A stretch of DNA of 64,000 nt from Acinetobacter equi (GTDB taxonomy: Bacteria; Pseudomonadota; Gammaproteobacteria; Pseudomonadales; Moraxellaceae): assembly GCF_001307195.1 (NCBI RefSeq), contig NZ_CP012808.1, forward strand, positions 806,001 to 870,000. The letters are read 5' to 3'. The translations under genes were made by a program, and so were the position numbers. How positions within the stretch are numbered: position 1 is the first letter of the stretch; each line of letters starts with the position of its first letter. Under the pieces are notes generated by a model, which saw only the letters and a program-made list of their open reading frames with translations, did no database searches and was not told where the DNA came from. Shown in pieces: positions 19,012 through 27,115 of the stretch.

Positions 19012-19974
19012 TTGAAAATCATTTTTGCGGGTACGCCAGAATTTGCAGCAGTGGCGTTAAAAGCCCTTATTTCTACAGAACATAATATTGTTGCAGTCTA
19101 TACTCAACCAGACCGCAAAGCTGGTCGTGGACAAAAATTAACAGCATCTGCAGTTAAACAACTTGCTTTAGAAAACAATATTCCCGTTTATCAACCGTTA
19201 CATTTTAAGTCTTCAACAGAAGAAGGTTTAGCTGCTCAGCAAGAACTTGCAAATTTACAAGCAGATATAATGGTTGTTGCCGCATATGGTCTCATTTTAC
19301 CTCAAGTTGTTTTAGATACTCCTAAATACGGTTGTTTAAATATCCATGGTTCTTTATTACCTCGCTGGCGTGGTGCTGCGCCAATCCAACGTGCCATTGC
19401 AACAGGTGATCAAGAAACTGGTGTAACCATTATGAAAATGGCTGCAGGATTAGACACTGGCGATATGATGTTTAAAACATATTGCCCAATTCAAGCCAAT
19501 GATACTTCAGCAACTCTTCATGACAAACTTGCGATACAAGGTGCTGAAGCAATTGTAAAAGTTTTAGAAACTGAAGAAACGCTCCAAACATATTTCGCTA
19601 ACCGTGAAGTTCAAGATGAAGCGCTCACTGTTTATGCTCATAAATTATCTAAAGCTGAGGCAAAAATTGATTGGTCTCAAAATGCCATTCATATTGACCA
19701 AAATATTCGAGCATTTAACCCTTGGCCAGTTGCATTTATTCCCTTAGATGAAAGTAATAACTTACGTATATGGGGTTCATTACTTTCTACTGAAAATGCT
19801 GTAAATCAACAAGCAGGTACTATTCTCGCTATAGATAAACAGGGTGTACATGTTGCTTGTGGTGATGCCAAAGCCGTATGTTTAACCTCATTACAATGGC
19901 CAGGTGGTAAACCCCTGAATCCTGTACAAATCAACCAAACTCAAAAACTTCAGGTAGGACAAATTCTCCCATGA
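19012..19974 (+). CDS. fmt: methionyl-tRNA formyltransferase
   Basis: A 320-residue cytoplasmic enzyme that formylates Met-tRNAfMet with 10-formyltetrahydrofolate to make the initiator. The N-terminal domain carries IIFAGTPEFAAVALKAL, the folate-site Asn-His region NIHGSLLPRWRGAAPIQRAI with the catalytic Asp in GLDTGDM, and the C-terminal tRNA-binding OB-like domain. The start codon is TTG at 19012. Translation gives MKIIFAGTPEFA, the exact usual start, and there is no in-frame ATG before it, so the TTG call is firm even though the Shine-Dalgarno is weak. It overlaps rsmB by ATGA. A def gene, often adjacent, is absent here. Confidence 0.96.
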   Translation: MKIIFAGTPEFAAVALKALISTEHNIVAVYTQPDRKAGRGQKLTASAVKQLALENNIPVYQPLHFKSSTEEGLAAQQELANLQADIMVVAAYGLILPQVVLDTPKYGCLNIHGSLLPRWRGAAPIQRAIATGDQETGVTIMKMAAGLDTGDMMFKTYCPIQANDTSATLHDKLAIQGAEAIVKVLETEETLQTYFANREVQDEALTVYAHKLSKAEAKIDWSQNAIHIDQNIRAFNPWPVAFIPLDESNNLRIWGSLLSTENAVNQQAGTILAIDKQGVHVACGDAKAVCLTSLQWPGGKPLNPVQINQTQKLQVGQILP

Positions 19975-21281
19975 GTCAACAGCAATCGGGAACTTCCCAC
20001 CTTAATTTACGTGCTCAAGTCATTCGTACTTTACTTGCAGTTCAACAAGGTCAATCATTGGCAAGTGTAATGCCAATCCATTTAGCAAAAGTGTCTGATC
20101 GTGACCGTGCGCTATATCATGAATTGGTATTAGGCAGCTTGCGTCAATGGTATAGCTTAAAAAGCATTACCCTACCTTTACTCACAAAATCGGATAACAA
20201 CGAAACTGTAGAAACATGCATGTATGTTGGTATTTATCAATTATTGTGTACCCGACTTGCACCACATGGCGTAATTTCTGAAACAGTTGAAGCAGTAAAA
20301 CAATTAGGTTATGCACCTTTAAGTGGCTTAGTAAATGCTGTACTACGTCGTGTTTCACGTGAAACACTAGAGTTCCAAGAACAACTTGCACAAACTCATG
20401 GTTTACCAAGTTGGTTGTTTAAACGTCTTAAAAAAGATTGGGGCTTAGAAACTTTAGATCAATTATGCTGGGATCTACAACAAGTTGCACCTTTAACTTT
20501 ACGGGTCAATGACCGTGCTGTGAGTCGTGATGAGTTCTTAGAAATTCTAAGCGAAGAAAAAATTGAAGCACGTAAGTGTGAACATTCAAATGTTGGTTTG
20601 ATTCTAGAACAAGCAGTGCAAATCCCTCAGCTACCAGGCTTTGAAGATGGTGGTTTCTCTGTTCAAGATGAACATGCCCAATTATGCGCTCAAATTTTAC
20701 CGGATCTAACTGGCAAAGTTGTGGTTGATGCTTGTGCTGCACCAGGTGGTAAAACAGCACATTTACTTGAGCGTTTTGATCTTAAAAAATTGTATGCCAT
20801 TGACCAAGACAGTAAACGTTTATTACGCGTTTCAGAGAACTTGGAACGTCTACAACTGAATGCTCATGCAGATGTGGAAATTTTAACTGCTGATGCAACA
20901 ACTTGGACACCTACTGAACAAGTAGACTGTATCGTTCTTGATGCACCTTGTTCTGCCATTGGTGTAATGCGTCGTCATCCTGACATTCGTTTACTACGTC
21001 AATCTACAGATATTGCTCAGACTGTAGAATTGCAAAAACAAATTTTGAACCATATGTGGCAACAACTTAAAGTTGGTGGCACTTTGCTTTATATCACCTG
21101 CTCTATTTTAAAAGCTGAAAATGAACAGCAAATGCAAAATTTCTTTGCTGAACATGTCGATGCTAAAGAAATCAAAATTGATGCGACTTGGGGTATTGAG
21201 CAAATTCATGGTCGTCAATTGCTTCCACAAACAAATGCAGGTGATGGCTTCTACTATTGCCGTATTCAAAAGACAGCTTAA
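19971..21281 (+). CDS. rsmB: 16S rRNA (cytosine-967-C5)-methyltransferase RsmB
   Basis: A 436-residue SAM-dependent methyltransferase that makes m5C967 in 16S rRNA. The first 140 residues are a NusB-like RNA-binding domain. The catalytic half has the SAM loop VVDACAAPGGKTAHLLE, the nucleophile-bearing DAPCSAIGVMRRHPD and ITCSIL, with both catalytic cysteines of the RsmB/Nop2 family. ATG overlaps the fmt stop as ATGA, so the two are translationally coupled. A perfect parS-like 16-mer lies inside the gene at 20351-20366, encoding VSRET. Confidence 0.97.
   Translation: MSQQQSGTSHLNLRAQVIRTLLAVQQGQSLASVMPIHLAKVSDRDRALYHELVLGSLRQWYSLKSITLPLLTKSDNNETVETCMYVGIYQLLCTRLAPHGVISETVEAVKQLGYAPLSGLVNAVLRRVSRETLEFQEQLAQTHGLPSWLFKRLKKDWGLETLDQLCWDLQQVAPLTLRVNDRAVSRDEFLEILSEEKIEARKCEHSNVGLILEQAVQIPQLPGFEDGGFSVQDEHAQLCAQILPDLTGKVVVDACAAPGGKTAHLLERFDLKKLYAIDQDSKRLLRVSENLERLQLNAHADVEILTADATTWTPTEQVDCIVLDAPCSAIGVMRRHPDIRLLRQSTDIAQTVELQKQILNHMWQQLKVGGTLLYITCSILKAENEQQMQNFFAEHVDAKEIKIDATWGIEQIHGRQLLPQTNAGDGFYYCRIQKTA
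20351..20366. promoter_or_regulatory. parS-like ParB-binding site inside rsmB
   Basis: TGTTTCACGTGAAACA is a perfect 16-base palindrome identical to the canonical chromosomal parS consensus known from Bacillus subtilis and widely shared among bacteria. It lies about 28 kb from oriC. ParB itself is not encoded in the window. Confidence 0.85.
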
Positions 21282-21310
21282 GCCTAATTTCTTATCTAAG
21301 TTATTAAATA

Positions 21311-21337
21311 AAAAGGAACCTTTATAAGGTTCCTTCT
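21311..21337 (+). terminator. fmt-rsmB terminator
   Basis: AAGGAACCTT pairs with AAGGTTCCTT around TAT, with A-rich and T-containing flanks. It sits between the convergent rsmB and metS genes. Confidence 0.82.
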
Positions 21338-21361
21338 TTAATTCATAAAATATGAATGGTT

Positions 21362-21466
21362 TTATTCTTCATCAGGATGCTTAATTAAATGAATTGTTGC
21401 TAAAATTAAGCCACCCCAAAGTAAAACTGTTGAAATCACAAGCATCACTATAGCAGATGTGTTCAT
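21362..21466 (-). CDS. MetS-like small subunit of an NSS amino-acid transporter
   Basis: A 34-residue single-helix membrane protein, MNTSAIVMLVISTVLLWGGL then ILATIHLIKHPDEE. Methionine/alanine import systems of the NSS family (MetP/MetS in Corynebacterium) use a small helper of this shape, encoded directly after the transporter. Here it begins one base after the transporter's stop, with AAAGGAG at ideal spacing inside the end of the upstream gene. This strongly supports it as a genuine coupled gene despite its size. The name is inferred from context and topology. Confidence 0.85.
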   Translation of the reverse strand: MNTSAIVMLVISTVLLWGGLILATIHLIKHPDEE

Positions 21467-21467
21467 A

Positions 21468-22949
21468 TTAGTTCTCCTTTGTATCGTGATCTTTGAAACT
21501 TGTACATACCAATGCACCAATAATAAAGAAGGCTATCACTCCTCCGGCAACCGGCAATAATGTACTTAATGGATAACTACCATACCCCTTAGAAATCACA
21601 TCATTAATCGTCAAACCTAATGTAATTAATAAAGCTGATGGAGTCACAATAGTAAGAAGGAAATTCCATCCCCAACCTAATTTAATGCTTGAATACTCAT
21701 TCACATGATCTTGTAACTGTTTCAACAATGGACGACGGAACCAAGATACGAAAATAATAGATAACAAACCACCTAAAACAATACCAATGTTATTTGCAAA
21801 GTAATCAATAATATCAACAAAAGTAATTGCATTATGGGTCGAAAAAATCAATGTAGATACTATTGCAGAACCACCACCGACAATGGTTACAGCCTTTTTA
21901 CGAGACCATGCCAATTTATCTTGGAATGCTGCAATCGGCACTTCTAAAATACTCACCATTGAAGTTACACCTGCAACAGCCAAAGATGAGAAGAAAAGGA
22001 AACCGAATAAATCACCGCCCGCACCTAAGCTTGAAATAATTTTCGGGAATGCAATAAAGGCTAGACCAATACCACCAGAAACTACATCATCAACTGATGC
22101 ACCAGCGCTATATGCCATAAATCCTAAAGCAGCAAAAATACCAATACCTGCAAGAATTTCAAAAGATGAATTGGCTAATGCAACAACAACTCCAGAACCT
22201 GTTAAATTTGTTTTTGGCTTTAAATAAGATGCATACGTCAGCATAATCCCAAAACCAACAGATAATGAAAAGAAGATATGACCAAATGCTGCCAACCACA
22301 CTTTATAGTTTGTCATTGCTTCCCAGTTTGGCGTAAAAAATGCATTTAAACCGTCAACAGCACCAGGTAAACGCAAAGCTTGAACAACTAAAACTGTAAA
22401 TAAAACAACCAATAAAGGCATAAATATTTTATTAGAAAGTTCAACACCTTTTTTCACACCACCATATAAAATGAACATAACAATCGCCCAAACTGCTACA
22501 AGTCCAATGAATAAAGTTGGTACGAAAAGTGATGTAGTATCTCCATTTTGAAGATAGCTATTAAAGAAGAATTTCTCTGTATCTGTACCCCATTTCTGTC
22601 CAATCGAGTAATAGATATACGTTCCTGCCCATGACAAAACACTGGCATAATAAATACCAATAATTAATGTCACCATAACTTGCCACCAGCCAAGTGCCTC
22701 ACTATTCATAAGCTTTTTATATGCTGTAGGTGGAGCCTTTCTAAATTTATGTCCAACTGCATAATCTAAAAATAAAAGAGGTAAACCAGCTGCAAAAATA
22801 GCAATTAAGTACGGAATTAAAAATGCACCACCGCCATTTTCATACGCAACGTATGGAAAACGCCAAATATTTCCTAAGCCTACAGCAGAACCAATTGCTG
22901 CAATAATAAATCCTGATCGGGCTGACCAATTTTCACGAGAATTTGTCAT
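21468..22949 (-). CDS. sodium-dependent NSS/SNF-family amino-acid transporter (MetP-like)
   Basis: A 493-residue inner-membrane symporter of the LeuT/neurotransmitter family. It has the TM1 unwound-helix signature SGFIIAAIGSAVGLGNIWRF, the conserved FPYVAYENGGGAFL and about 12 helices. NSS proteins co-transport amino acids with sodium. Presence of a MetS-like partner immediately downstream points to methionine, alanine or similar neutral amino acids. ATG 22949 starts MTNSRENWSARSGF, the usual family start, with AGG seven bases upstream. The longer open frame to 23006 is rejected because its first 19 residues are basic, unrelated sequence. Confidence 0.93.
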   Translation of the reverse strand: MTNSRENWSARSGFIIAAIGSAVGLGNIWRFPYVAYENGGGAFLIPYLIAIFAAGLPLLFLDYAVGHKFRKAPPTAYKKLMNSEALGWWQVMVTLIIGIYYASVLSWAGTYIYYSIGQKWGTDTEKFFFNSYLQNGDTTSLFVPTLFIGLVAVWAIVMFILYGGVKKGVELSNKIFMPLLVVLFTVLVVQALRLPGAVDGLNAFFTPNWEAMTNYKVWLAAFGHIFFSLSVGFGIMLTYASYLKPKTNLTGSGVVVALANSSFEILAGIGIFAALGFMAYSAGASVDDVVSGGIGLAFIAFPKIISSLGAGGDLFGFLFFSSLAVAGVTSMVSILEVPIAAFQDKLAWSRKKAVTIVGGGSAIVSTLIFSTHNAITFVDIIDYFANNIGIVLGGLLSIIFVSWFRRPLLKQLQDHVNEYSSIKLGWGWNFLLTIVTPSALLITLGLTINDVISKGYGSYPLSTLLPVAGGVIAFFIIGALVCTSFKDHDTKEN

Positions 22950-23308
22950 AAAACACCTAAACCTTAAGTTCCTTCTCTGCTGTTTTTTTTGTTTATGAGG
23001 CAGCATAAAAAGTACTAATTAATATTGTTGTGTTTGAGATTTAGTTTCTGCCTTTTGAGCAATACGTTCTAAAATACAAACTGATAAATCTTTTTCATGC
23101 TTTTTGTGAAAGATCATTCTAAAAATTTATCTAGATATGAATTAACAATACCTACTTTTTACATTTTTTTCTGTAGTTTCTTCCTAATATTCTGTTTTTT
23201 TGTAATATATTTCACTCAAATGATCATTTTAAAGACGAAAATTTAAGCAAAAATTTCATACCTATAAAAACTTTTTGGAATATATCATTGCCACTATTAA
23301 ACTGATAG
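22950..23308. other. AT-rich intergenic region upstream of the NSS transporter
   Basis: About 360 bases with no supported gene. It must contain the transporter promoter. I saw no riboswitch-like structure and no clear terminator for the DUF1287 gene. Confidence 0.45.
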
Positions 23309-23881
23309 TTATTTTTTGACTCTAAAATGACCTGTTATTTTATAAGTGTGTAAAATATCATTTTCCTGCGTACCATAACCAATATTATGAATCACTAAAG
23401 GCGTTTTGGTTAATAACGTCTTTTTATTAGAAATAATACCAATATGCACCAATCCTTTTCCTAAATCCCAAGTCACAATATCTCCAGGAAGGAAGTTTTG
23501 ATCCTTAATTTCGTAACCCTGTCTTTTAAAATAAACTTGAATATTGGGCACACGTCGATGATCGATATTTTTATCTGGTGACTTTAGCCCCCATTTTTGA
23601 GGATATGCTTTAAAGTTCTTTTTCATATCTTCATGAATTAACTGCTGTAAATCAATTCCCTGCCCTCTTAAAGCTCTCACCACAACATCCGTACAAACAC
23701 CTTTAATAAGTGGAACATCCCCCATAGGATACTGAAGTTTGGTATAAGCAGGGTCGTAATACAATGTTTTACCAATTTGGGATTTTGCTGAAGTCACTAA
23801 TGTTGTTGAGGAAAAAGCCCAAACAACTGAAGAATGTAGAATAAATAAAAAACTAATGAATAATTTATAAAAGTGCTTCAT
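23309..23881 (-). CDS. DUF1287 secreted protein
   Basis: A 190-residue periplasmic or secreted protein of the DUF1287 family. It has a signal peptide MKHFYKLFISFLFILHSSVV ending near VWA. The family-wide pattern is intact: YYDPAYTKLQYPMGDVPL, GVCTDVVVRALRGQGIDLQ with an invariant Cys, HEDMKKNFKAYPQKWGL, NIDHRRVPNIQVYF and GDIVTWDL with HIGIIS. The Cys and late His suggest an NlpC/P60-like cysteine-hydrolase arrangement, though that activity is an inference. ATG 23881 has AAAAAGA upstream; a TTG at 23902 would prefix seven residues and is less likely. The downstream gene on this strand is the NSS transporter. Confidence 0.88.
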   Translation of the reverse strand: MKHFYKLFISFLFILHSSVVWAFSSTTLVTSAKSQIGKTLYYDPAYTKLQYPMGDVPLIKGVCTDVVVRALRGQGIDLQQLIHEDMKKNFKAYPQKWGLKSPDKNIDHRRVPNIQVYFKRQGYEIKDQNFLPGDIVTWDLGKGLVHIGIISNKKTLLTKTPLVIHNIGYGTQENDILHTYKITGHFRVKK

Positions 23882-23988
23882 TTTAATAGATCTTTTTATC
23901 AAACTTATTAAATATTGAGCAATTATGACTTTATTTTTAAATAAATGATACAGCAGACATATTTAGTAAAAATATTTATTTAAATCAA

Positions 23989-24020
23989 AAAAGGAAATAT
24001 GAAGCTCATATTTCCTTTAA
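23989..24020 (-). terminator. terminator after the first M20 peptidase gene
   Basis: AAAGGAAATATGA pairs with TCATATTTCCTTT around AGC, with A- and T-rich flanks, 20 bases past the stop. Confidence 0.88.
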
Positions 24021-24039
24021 AAATTTAATTGTTAATTCA

Positions 24040-25326
24040 CTATTTTTTTGCGGTTTCCATGATTAAACGCGTTGTTAAATATAAACGCGGTACAATGCTA
24101 TCAATAAATACATATTCCGCATTAACCGAATGTGCTCCTGTACCTGTTAATCCCATTCCCTCAATAATTGCAGCTTGAGATTCAAGTCCAGCAAAAGCAG
24201 CATCTGTACCACCCCCCATTGGGGTTGTTAAAATAGTCAAAGGCAGATTTAACTCATTTTTATAAATATTTTGCGCTGTTGATGCTAATTTAATTGCCTT
24301 TTCAGATACTTCTAAAGGTGGACGACGTACTTCAAATTTCACATCAATTTGGCTATCTTCTAATAGTTTATTCTTAATTTTTTCATGTAATGTTTTATCT
24401 ATATAGTTAAAATCTGCTTGTTTTAAAGCACGTACATCAGCTTGAGCAACAGCTGAATCAGGAATTACATTTCGTGTTTTACCTGCATTTGCAATCGTCC
24501 AATTCATTTTTAAGCCAGTTTCTGGTTTAGATAAATCTTTCATTTGCAAAATTTGATGAGATAGCTCAGTTAATGCATTCACTCCCCCTTCAGGGTTCAT
24601 ACCCGCATGCGATGATTTTCCTTGTACCGTTAAATATGCAGCACCAATTCCACTCGTTGCTAAACGTAAACTGCCATCTTTAGCTTCACCATCAGTTTCA
24701 AAAGACAGTACAACATCTTGTCCTTTAGCCGTTTCCGTAATTAATTTACGTGAACCAGGTGAGCTAATCTCCTCATCTGAGTTAATTAAAACTGTAATCG
24801 TTCCAAAATCTTGATAATTTAGTGTCTTTAACGTTTCAAGCGTATGAATAATTAATGCAATTCCTTGCTTGTCATCTGTAATGCCTAAACCATATGCTCT
24901 ATTTCCATCAACTCTAAAGGGTTGATCTTTTAATAAGCCACGTGGATATACGGTATCCATATGTGCTAACAGCATAATGTTGCCTTTGCCTTTTCCTTTT
25001 ATAGTTGCTTTAATTGCAGGTCCAACTTGTTCAGGTGCATCGTTCATTGGGTAAATATCTTTATTTTGAATAATATTTACATCGGCACCAGTTGCTTTTA
25101 AACGTTCAGCAATTAACTTTGCAATTTGATCTAAACCTTCTATATCTTTACTTCCAGACTCTATATGTACCAAATCCTTTAGAGTACTGAGATAACTTTC
25201 TTGTTGTGCTTCTACAACCGTTTTTACTTGTTTAGGTGTAATTGCAAATGAAGTTGAAGCAAGACTTGCCAAAACCAAACCTAAAAATGCATGTTTTTTT
25301 GAAGTTAATTGATTAAAAATTACCAT
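24040..25326 (-). CDS. M20 family metallopeptidase, carboxypeptidase G2-like, secreted (copy 1)
   Basis: A 428-residue di-zinc peptidase with a signal peptide ending near TSFA (residue 28). It aligns by eye with carboxypeptidase G2. Metal ligands and catalytic residues are visible: His122 in LLAHMDTVYP, Asp151 in GITDDKQG, Glu185-Glu186 in SDEEISSPGS, Glu210 in LSFETDG and the late His in GTGAHSVNAEY. Relatives cut a C-terminal glutamate or other amino acid from aroyl or acyl conjugates such as folates. Export would place it in the periplasm. It is a tandem paralogue of the next gene, and both lie downstream of an aromatic-acid MFS importer on the same strand, each with its own terminator. 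Confidence 0.93.
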   Translation of the reverse strand: MVIFNQLTSKKHAFLGLVLASLASTSFAITPKQVKTVVEAQQESYLSTLKDLVHIESGSKDIEGLDQIAKLIAERLKATGADVNIIQNKDIYPMNDAPEQVGPAIKATIKGKGKGNIMLLAHMDTVYPRGLLKDQPFRVDGNRAYGLGITDDKQGIALIIHTLETLKTLNYQDFGTITVLINSDEEISSPGSRKLITETAKGQDVVLSFETDGEAKDGSLRLATSGIGAAYLTVQGKSSHAGMNPEGGVNALTELSHQILQMKDLSKPETGLKMNWTIANAGKTRNVIPDSAVAQADVRALKQADFNYIDKTLHEKIKNKLLEDSQIDVKFEVRRPPLEVSEKAIKLASTAQNIYKNELNLPLTILTTPMGGGTDAAFAGLESQAAIIEGMGLTGTGAHSVNAEYVFIDSIVPRLYLTTRLIMETAKK

Positions 25327-25547
25327 ATTTTAGAGTCCTATTCCTTTATATTATTTGATTCAAGCATATTTTTTAAAAAATATTGATATCAATTTCACAT
25401 ATTAAAACAAGAAACTCAAGTCATCATTCTTATCAGAATTTATTTTAAATAATGATTATAAATCTACAGTTTTCATATCCTTATTTTCATATCCTGATTA
25501 TTTTCAGAAATTTTGAAATTTTTAGTTACGGTTTATTTTAATAAAAT

Positions 25548-25578
25548 AAAAAAGATCTATTCAATTCTGAATAGATCT
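25548..25578 (-). terminator. terminator after the second M20 peptidase gene
   Basis: AGATCTATTCA pairs with TGAATAGATCT around ATTC. The minus-strand transcript then runs into a T-rich tract. Confidence 0.88.
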
Positions 25579-25606
25579 CTTATTAATGATCATCGGCATG
25601 TAAGGC

Positions 25607-26887
25607 TTATTTTTTAGATGAATCCATGATTAAACGTGTTGATAAATATAAGCGAGGAACAATCGTATCAATAAAAATATATTCTGCATTTGTAGAATGA
25701 GCTCCGCCACCAGAAAGTCCCATTCCTTCAATTACTGCTGCTTTTGAACGCATACCTGCAAATGCAGCATCGGTACCACCTCCTGTTGCTGTACTTAGAA
25801 CATTCATAGGTAAATTAAGCTCATTTTTGTAAATCTCTTGAGCACTTTGTGCAAGTTTTTGAGCTTTTTCATTTGCAACCAATGGTGGGCGTCTTACTTC
25901 AAATTTAACATTCACTTGACTATCAGCAAGCTTTTTATTTTTAACACGTTCATCTAAAGCCTTTTCTATCTGATCAAAATCTTCAACTTTAAGTGCTCGA
26001 ACATCTGCTTGTGCAGTTGCAGTATCAGGAATAACATTTCTAGTTTTTCCTGCCGTTGCTACAGTCCAATTTAATTTGAGTCCTGTTGCTGGATTTGATA
26101 AATCTTGCATCTGACCAATTTGATGAGATAGCTCAGTTAGAGCATTCACACCATCTTCAGGTTTCACTCCTGCATGCGATGATTTTCCTTTAATATCTAA
26201 ATATGCTGCACCAATTCCACTCGTCGCTAAACGTAGGCTCCCATCTGTTCCACCTCCTTCAAATGAAAGTACAACATCTTGATCTTTCGCTGTTTCAGTA
26301 ATTAATTTACGTGAACCAGGGGAACTAATTTCTTCATCAGAGTTAATCAAAACTGTAATGGTTCCAAAATCTTTATAATTTAATTTTTTTAATGTATCTA
26401 AAGTATAAATAATTGCAGCAACACCTTGTTTATCATCACTAATTCCAAGTCCATATGCTCTATTATCTTCAATTTTAAAAGGCTGATCCTTTAACTGCCC
26501 TTTTTGATACACAGTATCCATATGTGCAATGAGCATAATCTTACTCTTACCTTTCCCTTTAAGCACAGCCTTTACAACTGGACCAATCTCTTCAGGTGTA
26601 TCATCCATCCGATAAATGTCAGTACTTGGTATAATACTCACTTCTGCGCCTGTAGCTTTTAACTGCTCGGCAATTAGGTTTGCAATTTTGTTTAAACCAT
26701 CTAAATCTTTACTGCCTGATTCAATATTAACAAGCTGTTCTAATGTTTTTAAATACGATTGTTGTTGTCCCTCCACAACCGTTTTTAATTGTTCATTGGT
26801 CACAGCAAAAACTGAAGTTGAAATGGTTGTAGCTATAGCTAAACCAAATAAAAATTTTTGATGAGCCACAAAAGAAGATAAATTCAT
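25607..26887 (-). CDS. M20 family metallopeptidase, carboxypeptidase G2-like, secreted (copy 2)
   Basis: A 426-residue paralogue of the neighbouring peptidase, similar over its whole length (about two thirds identical residues by eye) and in the same register. The same ligands are present: His122 in LIAHMDTVYQ, Asp151 in GISDDKQG, Glu185-Glu186, Glu210 in LSFEGGG and the late His in GGAHSTNAEY. The signal peptide ends near VFA (residue 28). Differences cluster in the loop after Glu210 and the first 20 residues, and may change substrate specificity. The tandem arrangement suggests a local duplication with divergence. Separate terminators imply separate control. Confidence 0.93.
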   Translation of the reverse strand: MNLSSFVAHQKFLFGLAIATTISTSVFAVTNEQLKTVVEGQQQSYLKTLEQLVNIESGSKDLDGLNKIANLIAEQLKATGAEVSIIPSTDIYRMDDTPEEIGPVVKAVLKGKGKSKIMLIAHMDTVYQKGQLKDQPFKIEDNRAYGLGISDDKQGVAAIIYTLDTLKKLNYKDFGTITVLINSDEEISSPGSRKLITETAKDQDVVLSFEGGGTDGSLRLATSGIGAAYLDIKGKSSHAGVKPEDGVNALTELSHQIGQMQDLSNPATGLKLNWTVATAGKTRNVIPDTATAQADVRALKVEDFDQIEKALDERVKNKKLADSQVNVKFEVRRPPLVANEKAQKLAQSAQEIYKNELNLPMNVLSTATGGGTDAAFAGMRSKAAVIEGMGLSGGGAHSTNAEYIFIDTIVPRLYLSTRLIMDSSKK

Positions 26888-27073
26888 TTCCTATATCCTT
26901 ACTCGTTCTTTATTTTTAAGTATCAGTCGCCTGATCTGAATATTTTTACATCAATTTGTTTTAATTTCATACAATAATAAAAAAGTATGATGAAATAGAA
27001 TTTTTTAAATATATCTTTGATCTTATTTTTTAGAAAAATAATAATAAATTTATTTAAATTTTCAATAAATTAG

Positions 27074-27110
27074 ATATTTTAAGTGCCCTTTAAATAAGAG
27101 CACTTAAAAT
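27074..27110 (-). terminator. terminator of the aromatic-acid MFS transporter gene
   Basis: ATTTTAAGTGC pairs with GCACTTAAAAT around a 13-base loop, immediately past the stop of the MFS gene. The flanks are AT-rich. Confidence 0.75.
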
Positions 27111-27115
27111 CTACA

